NCBI RefSeq assembly: GCF_014084105.1
Contig: NZ_CP048289.1
Coordinates: forward strand, 2,427,922 to 2,491,921
Reading direction: 5' to 3'
DNA: 64,000 nt
DNA from: Streptacidiphilus sp. P02-A3a
GTDB lineage: Bacteria; Actinomycetota; Actinomycetes; Streptomycetales; Streptomycetaceae
In this document: positions 26,436 to 34,334 of the stretch, piece by piece
How positions within the stretch are numbered: the stretch's first letter is position 1
How the letters are laid out: every line of letters starts with the position of its first letter
Position numbers and translations under genes: made by a program
The notes under the pieces: model-generated
The model's database searches: none
Seen by the model: only the letters and a program-made list of their open reading frames with translations
Told to the model about the DNA's origin: nothing

Positions 26436-26678
26436 CTAGGCGGTCGGGGTGGTGCCGAATTCGCCGTCGCGGACGGCGGTGACGAAGGAGGTCCAGGCGG
26501 CCGGGGTCAGGACCAGCGCGGGGCCGCCCTTGTCCTTGGAGTCGCGGACCGCGACGGCTCCGGGCCGGGTCGTCCGCCGGGCGAGTTCCACGCAGCTGTT
26601 GCCGGTGTCCCCGCTGTAGGAGGACTTGTACCAGTCGCTCTCGGGTGCCAGTTCGGGTGCCGTGATGTGAGTGCTCAT
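26436..26678 (-). CDS. DUF397 protein (duplicate 1)
   Basis: 80 residues, intact: MSTHITAPELAPESDWYKSS, then GDTGNSCVELAR, AVAVRDSKDKGGPALVL and AWTSFVTAVRDGEF. DUF397 proteins are small partners of XRE/DUF5753 regulators such as the Scr1/Scr2 and WhiJ-type systems of Streptomyces. It is one of four copies downstream of the regulator gene at 27221-28096, all on the same strand. Confidence 0.85.
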   Translation of the reverse strand: MSTHITAPELAPESDWYKSSYSGDTGNSCVELARRTTRPGAVAVRDSKDKGGPALVLTPAAWTSFVTAVRDGEFGTTPTA

Positions 26679-26713
26679 GTTCCGTCACCTCTCGTCGGCG
26701 GCTTGGATGTTGC

Positions 26714-26894
26714 TCAAAGCATTCCCTGAACGACGGCGCTCCGGAAGGCGGCCCACTCGGCGGCGGTGTACCGCAGGTCGCCCCGGTCGGGGTTCTTCGA
26801 GTCGCGGACGGCGACGCCACCGCCGGGCAGATCGGTGAGTTCCACGCAGTCCTGGTGTTCCTGGCTTGTCCTTGCGGTCGGGGGCAGTGCTCAT
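26714..26894 (-). pseudogene. DUF397 protein, frameshifted (duplicate 2)
   Basis: Counterpart of 26167-26347 with the same N-terminal frame break. The downstream frame reads SQEHQDCVELTDLPGGG through AAFRSAVVQGML to TGA at 26714 and is closer to the family consensus. The identical lesion in both copies shows that the damage is older than the duplication. Confidence 0.65.
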
Positions 26895-26982
26895 GAGCCG
26901 TGTCCTTCCCCCCGGTTGACGGTGGTCGCTTTGGTGTGGTCCCCGACGGACGGGCCGGGGACCACGTGTGGTGCTGCTGGTG

Positions 26983-27225
26983 CTAGGCGGTCGGGGTGGT
27001 GCCGAATTCGCCGTCGCGGACGGCGGTGACGAAGGTGGTCCAGGCGGTCGGGGTCAGGACCAGCGCGGGGCCGCCCTTGTCCTTGGAGTCGCGGACCGCG
27101 ACGGCTCCGGGCCGGGTCGTCTGCCGGGCGAGTTCGATGCAGTTGTTGCCGGTGTCCCCGCTGTAGGAGGACTTGTACCAGTCGCTCTCGGGGGCCAGTT
27201 CGGGTGCCGTGATGTGAGTGTTAAT
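26983..27225 (-). CDS. DUF397 protein with ATT in place of ATG (duplicate 2)
   Basis: 80 codons almost identical to 26436-26678 (GDTGNNCIELARQ; AWTTFVTAVRDG). The start codon position holds ATT, and the same G-to-T change gives the TAA that ends the upstream regulator gene (overlap 27221-27225). Either this is a rare ATT start driven by translational coupling, or the copy next to the regulator is silent and the intact copy at 26436 does the work. No alternative ATG, GTG or TTG in frame would give a full-length product. Confidence 0.6.
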   Translation of the reverse strand: MNTHITAPELAPESDWYKSSYSGDTGNNCIELARQTTRPGAVAVRDSKDKGGPALVLTPTAWTTFVTAVRDGEFGTTPTA

Positions 27226-28096
27226 GGTCCGTCAGCTCTCGTTCTAGTCGGTGCATGAACTCTGGGGTGTCCTCGGGCGGGAGCGCCGAGGCCGTCATGG
27301 CGTCGAACCGCCGGTTGAACCGGTCGACTTCATGACGCTTGTCCGATGTCGACACGGCGCCCCAGGCGGTGTCCACCTGGATGATTCGCGGCAGCTTCTC
27401 ACCCAGGTCAAGAATGCTGAAGTCACTGCGGGAGCGGTAGCCCCTGCTGGCTGTCGGGAGCACCTGGATCGTGAGGTTGGGCAGCGCGGAAAGCCTGGCG
27501 ATCTCCGCGTACTGACCGAGCATCACGTCCGGACCTCCCACGGCATAGCGTAGGGCAGCCTCGCCGAGGATCACCCGGAGATTCAGCGGGTCCGGATCTC
27601 TGGTGAGCACGTCCTTGCGCTCCATGCGCAGGTCGACGCTGCGGTTGACGAAGTCCATCGTCGTGTCCTCAACGGCCCGCGCCATTTCGAACAGCGTCCG
27701 CGCGTAGCCCTCGGTCTGGAGCAGTCCGTGGACCACACTCGGCTCGAAGGCTCTGATCTGCCGGGCCTCGGTCTCCAGGCCGACGAAGTTCGGCATCCCG
27801 GGCGGCATGACCCCGCGGTACTGCGTCAGCCAGTCCTGCGCGGGGACCTCGCGGTTCCGCTCGATGATGGCGTCGATCGTCTCCTCGTCGGTGACTTCGT
27901 ACTTCTCCAGCAGTTTTCGCAGGTCGCCGACATTGCGGAAGCTGAGGCTCCCGGCCTCGATCCGCGCGAGCGTGGCCTCGGAGATCTTCAGCCCCACGAT
28001 CGCCTGCTTGCGGGTCAGGCCGGTCTTCTCCCGCAGGCCTCGTAGCTGGAGACCGAGTTCCAGTCGCCTTCCGGTTGTTCCGAGCTTCGCAGCCAC
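27221..28096 (-). CDS. XRE-family regulator with DUF5753 domain
   Basis: 291 residues. The N-terminal HTH spans about residues 10-75 (LRGLREKTGLTRKQAIVGLK; SEATLARIEAGS) and the DUF5753 domain about 100-285 (FEPSVVHGLLQTEGYARTLF; GEAALRYAVGG; ILDLGEKLPRIIQVDT). The GTG start at 28096 follows AAAGGAGGGG. It belongs to the large Streptomyces family that works with DUF397 partners in developmental or antibiotic control. It is divergent from the SpaB_C gene at 28360, and the 263-bp gap is AT-richer than its surroundings. Confidence 0.9.
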   Translation of the reverse strand: MAAKLGTTGRRLELGLQLRGLREKTGLTRKQAIVGLKISEATLARIEAGSLSFRNVGDLRKLLEKYEVTDEETIDAIIERNREVPAQDWLTQYRGVMPPGMPNFVGLETEARQIRAFEPSVVHGLLQTEGYARTLFEMARAVEDTTMDFVNRSVDLRMERKDVLTRDPDPLNLRVILGEAALRYAVGGPDVMLGQYAEIARLSALPNLTIQVLPTASRGYRSRSDFSILDLGEKLPRIIQVDTAWGAVSTSDKRHEVDRFNRRFDAMTASALPPEDTPEFMHRLERELTDH

Positions 28097-28359
28097 AGCG
28101 CCCCTCCTTTGGCTCTCCGTGCACAACTCGCTACGCTGTGTGCGCAGTGTTACATGAGGTGTGCGGCCCGCGCAGGTATTTGTGCCAATCTCGGCATATA
28201 CCAATGTGCCTGCGCTGAGTATTCTGCGGCGATTCCGTTGCTCAGCTTGCTGTCGATGCCTCACCGTTGAGCGAGCAGGAACGCGCTGACCAGGACTCTC
28301 TCCCAGCTGGTCCGGACGGCGGTGCGTGCTCCCTGCGTCGATCCGACTGAAGGAGTTCG

Positions 28360-29211
28360 ATGAGCCTTGTCCCGATGAGTCGGCAACTCAGGGCCCCGAA
28401 GCCGTCCGGCTTGGCGGTGGCGCCCCTCGCTCCTGCACCGCCCCTGGATCAGTGGCTGTGGGTGAAGCTGTACGGGCCTCCTGAGCGGCAGACCGAGATC
28501 CTGACCGGTCACCTGTCGGGCCTGTGGGAAAGCCGGACCGGCCGCTGGGCACAGTGGTGGTTCGACCGCTGCTGCGATCCCGATGACCACCTGCGACTGC
28601 GCGTCCGGGTGCCCCGGCTCGGCCGGCTCACCGGCCTGGTCGAACGCGTCACTGGCAGGGCCGAGGACCTGCATCGTCTGGGTCTGGTCGAACATGTGCA
28701 GTGGGGTACCTGCTCCCCGGAGGCCGAGCTGGCTGCGGCCGAGGAGGTGTTCGCCGCCGACTCCCGTGCCGCCGTCGCCGAGTTGAGGAGCGGCCTGCAT
28801 CAGCAGGTGGTCACCGCGGCCAGTCTGCTGAACCTGGTCATCGACTTCATGGGGGACGCCGATACGGCGGTGCACTGGGTGAACGATCACCTCGACCGGA
28901 CCGACGCGGCGCCGGTCGGCCGTGACATCCATGACCAGGCCCTCCAACTCGCCTCGCCGGAGCACTACTTCAGCGCCCTGCGGGCTACCGCCGCAGGCCC
29001 GGCCGTGGAGCAGACGTGGCTACCACGCTTCTTCGCCGTCCACGCCTACCGCCAGCGCCTCGACGCGCAAGGTGAGACCGGCCTGGACGCCGCCCTCGCG
29101 TCCCTGCTGCACACGCACCACCTCCGCGTCTTCGGCAACGACGCCGCCTGCGAACGCACCTGCTACCAACTCGCCCGCTCCGCCGCACAGGCCTGGATCG
29201 CCCGCCGATAG
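28360..29211 (+). CDS. Stand-alone SpaB_C / thiopeptide-type biosynthesis protein
   Basis: 283 residues. WLWVKLYGPPERQTEILTGH and WWFDRCCDPDDHLRLRVRVP are hallmarks of the lantibiotic dehydratase C-terminal (elimination) domain, also found alone in thiopeptide and FxLD-type clusters, where it eliminates glutamate from tRNA-glutamylated Ser/Thr. AAGGAG precedes the ATG. No glutamylation (LanB N-terminal) partner, cyclase or transporter gene is visible here, so it is an orphan, a remnant, or acts with a partner elsewhere. A possible Cys-rich peptide lies 130 bp downstream. Confidence 0.82.
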   Translation: MSLVPMSRQLRAPKPSGLAVAPLAPAPPLDQWLWVKLYGPPERQTEILTGHLSGLWESRTGRWAQWWFDRCCDPDDHLRLRVRVPRLGRLTGLVERVTGRAEDLHRLGLVEHVQWGTCSPEAELAAAEEVFAADSRAAVAELRSGLHQQVVTAASLLNLVIDFMGDADTAVHWVNDHLDRTDAAPVGRDIHDQALQLASPEHYFSALRATAAGPAVEQTWLPRFFAVHAYRQRLDAQGETGLDAALASLLHTHHLRVFGNDAACERTCYQLARSAAQAWIARR

Positions 29212-29339
29212 CGGGTGTCCCGCTGACCGCCAACGCTCACGCCGCCGCCCCGCCCCCTCGCCCGAGAGTCCGGGGCAGCGGCTCGGGAACAGTCAGCAGC
29301 TTTCCTTACGGGTGATGCTCGGACCGCTCGGTGTGGTTC

Positions 29340-29429
29340 ATGGCCGAGGGAGCCAGCTGCAACAGCTCGGACTGCAAACCGGCGGCTCCGTGCCCGGGCA
29401 TCGACGTGGGCTCGCAGCCGGCCGTGTAG
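29340..29429 (+). CDS. Possible 29-aa Cys/Ser-rich peptide
   Basis: An ATG frame reading MAEGASCNSSDCKPAA then PCPGIDVGSQPAV to TAG. 26 of 29 codons end in G or C, far more than in the other frames of this stretch, which suggests real coding. It has three Cys and four Ser and no leader of usual length; a GTG at 29331 would add three residues. No strong ribosome-binding site is seen. It may be a modified-peptide precursor for the SpaB_C protein upstream, or the tail of a decayed gene. Confidence 0.35.
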   Translation: MAEGASCNSSDCKPAAPCPGIDVGSQPAV

Positions 29430-29496
29430 TCACCGTGTGATGCTGCCCTTCCCGGGCCGTCCGGAAGGTCCGGGAAAGGCGTGCGAGACTGGCCGG

Positions 29497-29778
29497 GTGA
29501 CCATCACCCAAGACGAACTGAACGAGGCAGGGCGTGCGGCTTTCCTGGCCACGAAGGCCACGTTCCTGGACGCACTGACGCAGCTGTGCGACATCACCGG
29601 CGCGGACGCCAAGGCGCTCGCGGGAGCCTTGGCGCTGGACGCCCGGATCGGGCCGATGGATGTCGGCCACGATGCCTACGACGCGGAAGCGGTCCGCACG
29701 TTCCTGGCCCGGTTGGAAGGTGAGGGGATCACCCTTCCGCTGGAGTTCCTTCGATTGATGGTCCGCTCCGCCGCCTGA
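29497..29778 (+). CDS. Hypothetical protein, 93 aa
   Basis: GTG start at 29497 (MTITQDELNEAGRAAF); an in-frame ATG at 29437 would add 20 residues of poor composition. The protein is alpha-helical and mildly acidic (FLDALTQLCDIT; DAYDAEAVRTFLARLEGEG) with no membrane segment. I do not recognise a family. It is the last ordinary gene before the mobile-element region. Confidence 0.6.
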   Translation: MTITQDELNEAGRAAFLATKATFLDALTQLCDITGADAKALAGALALDARIGPMDVGHDAYDAEAVRTFLARLEGEGITLPLEFLRLMVRSAA

Positions 29779-29859
29779 CCACGCCGCCGAAGGCGACGCC
29801 GTGGCACGGGTTGCCGACGAGGGCGCGATCCCTCGGACGTCGGGTAGCGTCATGGCACG

Positions 29860-29898
29860 CCGCTGCCCCGGACCCTCGCCGTGGGTCCGGGGCAGCGG
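29860..29898. repeat. Hairpin element, left copy
   Basis: A perfect 16-bp stem (CCGCTGCCCCGGACCC with its complement) and loop TCGCCGT. The same 39 bp recurs exactly at 40105-40143, and the flanking 50 bp or so are also related (GGGGAGTYCGGGY). The two copies bracket the transposon-rich segment. It may be a terminator-like or REP-like element. Confidence 0.7.
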
Positions 29899-30075
29899 TC
29901 CCCGGCGCACGGAGGCGTCGGGGAGTTCGGGTGCGTGCATCCAACTCGCTGGCCAGTGGGCTGCCGCCGCCCGTTTCAGTGGTTGCTCGGACGTCCCTCA
30001 GAACGCGTTTGAGATCTAGTGCCGCATCAGACAGCGTTCGCCCTGGGCGGGAACGGGGCGCTTTCGGGGGTCGGG

Positions 30076-30393
30076 TCAGTGCCGCAGGGCTTTCCAGGCG
30101 TGCCAGCAGCGGGCGCCTGCCCACAACAGCGCCCCGAGGGGGGCCAGCGCGATCTGGATCCACCTGTCGTCCGGCTCGTTCCGCCGCCACATGCGTGCCC
30201 CCGTCACCGCTGCGGCCAGCGCCCAGGCGGCGAGGAGGACCTGCGGGATGCGGTTGTTCGGCCACACGCCGATCAGAACGGCCAGCGCGATGATGCCACA
30301 CCAGGAAAGCAGCATCCCGACCCACGGCCCGAAGAAGATCAGCGCGAGACCCCGGGTCTGCTTTTTGTCAAAGCCCACAGGCGATGGTCCCAC
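30076..30393 (-). CDS. Small membrane protein, 105 aa
   Basis: GTG start at 30393 (GGGAG upstream). Three predicted membrane segments: ALIFFGPWVGMLLSWCGIIA and LAVLIGVW, then IPQVLLAAWALAAAVTGA, then IALAPLGALLWAGARCW. A basic N-terminus (FDKKQTRG) suggests a cytoplasmic start. It lies inside the putative IS5-like element, on the same strand as the transposase, and is therefore a passenger candidate. Family not recognised. Confidence 0.55.
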   Translation of the reverse strand: MGPSPVGFDKKQTRGLALIFFGPWVGMLLSWCGIIALAVLIGVWPNNRIPQVLLAAWALAAAVTGARMWRRNEPDDRWIQIALAPLGALLWAGARCWHAWKALRH

Positions 30394-30430
30394 GACCGCT
30401 CCCACGTGCCCAGAGCTTCGCGCGGCAGCT

Positions 30431-30663
30431 GACGGATCCCCGCGAGAGGGGCAACAGCCATCGGTGGGCTGCATTTGCTCACCGATGGCAAGCGGGTGTG
30501 GTGGTCCGATCTGGCTCACTGCGTGCGGCGCTACCATGTCTAGCTTGAACCGGTGTTCGTCGCCCACGCGCGCGGCAACCACTGGGCCGTTCCGCAGCTC
30601 GGCGACGAGGAACTGGAAGCGATGCTGACGTTGCTCCTTGAGGATGAGGGCGAACTGGACTGA
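30431..30663 (+). pseudogene. Gene fragment with in-frame amber codon
   Basis: One frame reads HLLTDGKRVWWSDLAHCVRR, then YHV-TAG-LEPVFVAHARGNHW and AVPQLGDEELEAMLTLLL to TGA at 30661. Both sides of the TAG (30541) look like parts of one small acidic protein. No start codon is visible upstream before a TGA at 30430. It is probably a decayed host or passenger gene. Confidence 0.5.
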
Positions 30664-30677
30664 GGTGGTCCTCTGCG

Positions 30678-31544
30678 TCACGCCGAAGTTCGGGTCAGCG
30701 GCCTGCGGCCCGGCCGTGTGGCGGGGCGGCCGCGGGTGAGTCGGCGGACCATAACGCCGATCATCGCCCATCTGATCATGGTCTCCGCTCGGGCTGGGCT
30801 GGCTTCATAGTCCCGGGCCAGTCGCCGGTGGGCGGTAAGCCACGAGAACGTGCGCTCCACCGCCCACCGCTTCGACTGAATCTGGAAGCCGCGCTGGCCC
30901 GGGTCCTTTCGGACGATCTCCAGTTCGCGGCCGAGGGTCTGCGCGGTCCAGTCGGCCAAGCGGCCGGCGAAGCCCTGGTCGGCCCAGATCATCCGGACTC
31001 CGGGGTGGTCGTGGCGAGTCCACAGCAGCGGGTGCTTGGCACCGTCGCGGTCCTGGATGTTGGCCGCCACAACGTGGACCGCCAGCAGCAGACCGAGGGT
31101 GTCCGTGATGATGAAGCGCTTACGGCCCTTCACCTTCTTGCCGGCGTCGAATCCCCTGGTGGCGACCGGGACGGTGTCAGCGGTCCGGATCGACTGCGAG
31201 TCGATCAGCGCGGCGCTGGGCTCGGCGTCGCGGCCGTCGGCCTCACGGGCCTGGTCCCGGAGGGCGTCATGGATCCGCCGGACCGTGCCGTCGTCGTGCC
31301 ACCAGGAGAAGTACCAGTACACCGTGGGCCACGGCGCGAAGTCCTTCGGCAACTGCCGCCAGGAGCAGCCTGTCCGCACTACGTAGAAGATCGCGTCCAC
31401 GATCCGGAGTCGTGGGTGCTTCTCCCGCCGCCCGCCTTTCGGCCCCACCCGTGCCGGAGGCAGCAACGGTTCAACCAAATCCCACTGTTCATCCGTCAGA
31501 TCCGACGGATAGCCCCTACCAGCCACATGAGGCTCAACGATCAC
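30678..31544 (-). CDS. IS5-family transposase
   Basis: 288 residues in one frame from a GTG at 31544. An N-terminal DUF4096-like domain (YPSDLTDEQWDLVEPLLPP; GCSWRQLPKDFAPWPTVYWY) is followed by the DDE catalytic core: ALIDSQSIRT, MIWADQGFAG and RWAVERTFSWL with RRLARDYE. All three acidic residues are present, so the enzyme may be active. It occupies the right half of the putative element at 29994-31590, reading leftward. Confidence 0.9.
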   Translation of the reverse strand: MIVEPHVAGRGYPSDLTDEQWDLVEPLLPPARVGPKGGRREKHPRLRIVDAIFYVVRTGCSWRQLPKDFAPWPTVYWYFSWWHDDGTVRRIHDALRDQAREADGRDAEPSAALIDSQSIRTADTVPVATRGFDAGKKVKGRKRFIITDTLGLLLAVHVVAANIQDRDGAKHPLLWTRHDHPGVRMIWADQGFAGRLADWTAQTLGRELEIVRKDPGQRGFQIQSKRWAVERTFSWLTAHRRLARDYEASPARAETMIRWAMIGVMVRRLTRGRPATRPGRRPLTRTSA

Positions 31545-31580
31545 CCTGATCGCAGGGCACGCAAGATCTCAAACACGGTC

Positions 31581-32063
31581 TCAGGGAGCGGGCCAGAACT
31601 GAGCCAAGTATTCTTCCTGAATCTCATCGAAGTCGAAGTCATCATGGATTTCCCTGAGCCGTTGCCGCCCTCGGCAGTAGACTCTCACATTTGAAATCGC
31701 ACCTGCGGGTCCTATGACGAGATCTTCACCAATCGCCTCCCCGTCCATCCCATAGGCGATAATAAATCCACTGCGGAGTTTCAGGAACGCGTCGGCACTG
31801 ATTTCCCATTCAGTCAATTCGAGAGGCGGCTCCCTATCCCATGCTTGGATTTCTACCTCTGCAAGCAGGGTATGGCCAGCGCTTTCGACTCTCAAATATC
31901 CGTCGCCTTCGGAGAGGTACCCGGAAGTAATTACTTTCTTCCCCTCCATCAATGGATCGTCAGACCAATCAACGAGATTTCCGTAAGCCTCCTGAAAATA
32001 GAGAAATCCATAGGTGATGGTAGTGACGCCACGCACTGATCCGATCTTCTGAGAGTTATTCAT
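31581..32063 (-). CDS. Immunity-like acidic protein, 160 aa
   Basis: A lower-GC gene with codon use unlike its neighbours. It is acidic and beta-rich (TYGFLYFQEAYGNLVDWSD; GYLRVESAGHTLLAEVEIQA), ending IQEEYLAQFWPAP. This C-terminal pattern is typical of small immunity-type proteins coded beside polymorphic toxins; that assignment is from memory of the family and tentative. The stop codon lies within the right end of the IS5-like element (31581-31583), so the element abuts or slightly trims the gene. The ATG at 32063 has no strong ribosome-binding site. Confidence 0.5.
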   Translation of the reverse strand: MNNSQKIGSVRGVTTITYGFLYFQEAYGNLVDWSDDPLMEGKKVITSGYLSEGDGYLRVESAGHTLLAEVEIQAWDREPPLELTEWEISADAFLKLRSGFIIAYGMDGEAIGEDLVIGPAGAISNVRVYCRGRQRLREIHDDFDFDEIQEEYLAQFWPAP

Positions 32064-32141
32064 GGCCTTCCCCTATCCTATTCAACGCTCCGGCAAAGGG
32101 GACGGGCGGGGAACTCGCACCCCACCCGTCCCGCACGAGTT

Positions 32142-32480
32142 CTACTGGCCCATCACAGCAACTTCATCGACCATGCTCCAGGCGGTTCCCCCATCGACAG
32201 TCACCTTAACGTAGCGTCCTGCCGTATTGAGAGCGATGGCCCTGTAAGTCTTGGCCTGCATGTCAGCACTAACGTAGGGCTCAGTGATGCTGGCAACCTG
32301 CGTGAAGCTGCTGTCATCACTGGACACTGAATACGTCACGCTCGCCGGAAGGAACACATCGTCGCTCAGCGCCTGGAACCAATCGCTGTCGATCTCGTTG
32401 ATGGTCTTGTTGCTTCCGAGGTCGATGACGAACGTATAGGTGCCGGCGTAGCTCTTCAGATGGAGACGTAGCTCAGACGG
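32142..32480 (-). pseudogene. C-terminal fragment with F5/8-type (discoidin) domain
   Basis: The reading frame encodes a carbohydrate-binding discoidin-like domain: TYTFVIDLGSNKTINEID, FLPASVTYSVSSDDSSFTQV, YRAIALNTAGRYVKVTV and MVDEVAVMGQ. It is lower in GC than the chromosome. No start is present; upstream sequence in this frame beyond about 32480 is the antisense of the toxin fragment, so the gene is cut by a rearrangement junction near there. The parent protein was probably a larger secreted enzyme. Confidence 0.6.
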
Positions 32481-32794
32481 GCGGATCTTCGTTCCGCACG
32501 CCGCGAAGTGAGATCGACTTTGAGACAGATTGGGCGGATCACGCGTATGGAAGAATCCGCTCTGATCCACAACTGGAATCGGTTGCGGCCACTGCCGCTC
32601 CTCAAGGATTCTCATCAGGCGATATCGAACAGATCTACAATCACGTGTTCACCGAAGAGCATGAGCTTGATGTGGGAACCATGCGATTCGATGCAAACCC
32701 CAGAATCGCGCGCGCCTGGGAAAGGCTCCAGGATGGCATTCCGCACTCCACCGACTTTGAGCTTCTAAGTCATGAGCTCTATGAGTCATCCTGG
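32480..32794 (+). pseudogene. Polymorphic toxin C-terminal region, 5' part (split by IS21)
   Basis: The frame ending at 32794 reads through DIEQIYNHVFTEEHELD, MRFDANPRIARAWERLQDG and DFELLSHELYESSW, then meets the IS21 element. Joining 32794 to 35721 and dropping one copy of the CCTGG duplication continues the same frame as MSDNGNQNYVMAHQATLDAG to a TAG at 35834. The acidic helical style, the HELYES motif and the gene order (toxin, then a small gene with a good ribosome-binding site) fit RHS/polymorphic toxin tips. The N-terminal part is missing; the left boundary near 32480 is approximate. Confidence 0.65.
32790..32794. repeat. IS21 target-site duplication, left copy
   Basis: CCTGG, repeated at 35716-35720. 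Confidence 0.8.
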
Positions 32795-32918
32795 TGTCGG
32801 CGTACGAGCGAACATGCGCCACCTCGTACGGGTGATTGTGCTCCAGAAGTGATGCGGTGGCGGGGTGGTGTCCGCGAGTCTGCTGTTGTCCGTTCGGGTG
32901 GCAGAGGGGCGGCTGGCC

Positions 32919-34334
32919 GTGGTCTTGGACCCACATCGCTGGTTGGAGTTGAGGCGATTTCGCGCCCTGTACGAGTCGGGCGCGATGAGCCAGCGGCAGA
33001 TCGCGAAGGAGACCGGGCTCAATCGCCGCACGGTCGCCAAGTACTTGTCGGGTGAGGTCCCGGCCGCGCCACCGCAACGGGAGTCCGGCGCCTTGCCCAG
33101 GCAACGGGCGGTGGATGAGGTCGCTCCGCTGATCGACGCGATGCTGCGGTCCGAGATCCTGCTCAAGGGAGCGGTGATCCACGAGCGACTGGCCCAGGAG
33201 TACGGGTTCGCCATCAACTACCAACGGGTCAAGATCTACTTGCAGGAGGCCCGGCCCCGGATCGCCGGGGAGCTCGGTATCAACCCCGGCGAGCTGGCGG
33301 GCCTGCACCGCCGGTTCGAGGTCGTGCCGGGCGCCCAGGCCCAGGTCGACTGGGGCGACGAGGGACGGATCCTGGCCCACGTCGGCATCCCGAAGGTCTA
33401 CTCATTCCACATGACGCTGTCGTACTCACGGGACCCCTTCTGCTGCTTCACCACCAGCCAGGACCTGGCGACGTTCTTCGACTGCCACCGCCAGGCGTTC
33501 GCGCACTTCGGCGGAGTGCCGATGAGCATCGTCTACGACCGCACCAAGACCGTGGTCCGCCGACACGTCGCCCCGGGCGAAGCTGTCCCGCTCCACCCGG
33601 AGGCGGTGGCGTTCGCCGGGCACTACGACTTCGACATCGACGTGCTCGCCGCCTACCACCCCCAGGGCAAGGGCCGGGTCGAGCGGCAGGTGGCCATCGT
33701 GCGCGACCACGTCCTGGCCGGCCGGGCGTTCTCCTCGACCGAGGAACTCGACGCCGCGTTCACCGCGTGGGTGCCGGTCCGGCGCGCGCGGGTGCACGGT
33801 ACCCACGGCGAGGTCATCGGCCTGCGCGCGATCCGCGACCACGTGGCCTTGCGGCCGCTGCCCCGCGCACCCTATGTGGTCGCGCAGCGGCACCTGCGGC
33901 ATGTCGGCAAGGATTGCCTGGTCGCCTTCGACGCCAACCTCTACTCGGTGCCCGCCCGCAAGGTCCGCCCGCGCCAACTGGTCGAGGTCCGGGTCACGAA
34001 GTTCCAGGTCATACTCCATTCCACTGTCCCCGACACCACTGGCGGCACCCTGCTGGCCGTGCACTCCAGGGCGGTGGGACGTGGTGCCCGCATCGTCGAC
34101 GAGCGCCACTGGGACGGCCTGCCCACCGGGGAGGGCCGCCGCACCACGACCGGTGACGACCCCCGGCCCCGCCGCGGCCTCGCCCTGCGCGAGGAGGACG
34201 GTCCGCTGCGGGCACTGCTCAGTCGGGCCGCCGCTGCCCGCGTCGAGGTGGGCCGGCGACCGCTGTCCGTCTACGACGAGCTGACCGGCACCCGCCCGTT
34301 CACCACCCACCCGAGCGCAGAGGAACCCTGTTGA
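32919..34334 (+). CDS. istA: IS21 transposase IstA
   Basis: 471 residues from a GTG at 32919 (GAGGGG upstream; an in-frame start at 32865 is possible). An N-terminal HTH (SGAMSQRQIAKETGLNRRTVAKYL) precedes the integrase-type DDE core: QAQVDWGDEG, PMSIVYDRTKTVV and HPQGKGRVERQVAIVRD. The C-terminal beta-barrel region contains LYSVPARKVRPRQLVEVRV. It catalyses strand transfer together with the IstB ATPase. Confidence 0.9.
   Translation: MVLDPHRWLELRRFRALYESGAMSQRQIAKETGLNRRTVAKYLSGEVPAAPPQRESGALPRQRAVDEVAPLIDAMLRSEILLKGAVIHERLAQEYGFAINYQRVKIYLQEARPRIAGELGINPGELAGLHRRFEVVPGAQAQVDWGDEGRILAHVGIPKVYSFHMTLSYSRDPFCCFTTSQDLATFFDCHRQAFAHFGGVPMSIVYDRTKTVVRRHVAPGEAVPLHPEAVAFAGHYDFDIDVLAAYHPQGKGRVERQVAIVRDHVLAGRAFSSTEELDAAFTAWVPVRRARVHGTHGEVIGLRAIRDHVALRPLPRAPYVVAQRHLRHVGKDCLVAFDANLYSVPARKVRPRQLVEVRVTKFQVILHSTVPDTTGGTLLAVHSRAVGRGARIVDERHWDGLPTGEGRRTTTGDDPRPRRGLALREEDGPLRALLSRAAAARVEVGRRPLSVYDELTGTRPFTTHPSAEEPC

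Larger units (their letters stand above)
26129..27222. repeat. 547-bp tandem duplication carrying DUF397 genes
   Basis: Two adjacent copies (about 26129-26675 and 26676-27222) are close to identical; any base in the first matches the base 547 nt later (for example TGCTCATGAG at 26341 and 26888). Each holds one intact-looking DUF397 frame and one frameshifted DUF397 frame. Confidence 0.85.
29994..31590. mobile_element. IS5-family-like element with passenger DNA
   Basis: Ends are defined by related inverted repeats: TCCCTCAGAACGCGTTTGAG on the left and, read inward from 31587, TCCCTGAGACCGTGTTTGAG on the right, both continuing with ATCT and a GTGCC further in. Inside are a full transposase gene (30678-31544), a membrane-protein gene and a gene fragment. 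At about 1.6 kb it is longer than a simple IS5 element. The left terminal repeat might instead belong to a second, deleted copy. No target duplication was found. Confidence 0.5.

Noticed and set aside
29860..29898. Hairpin as a phage attachment site core
   Set aside because: No integrase gene or tRNA gene is near either copy, and inverted stems of this type are also common terminators; recorded as a repeat only.
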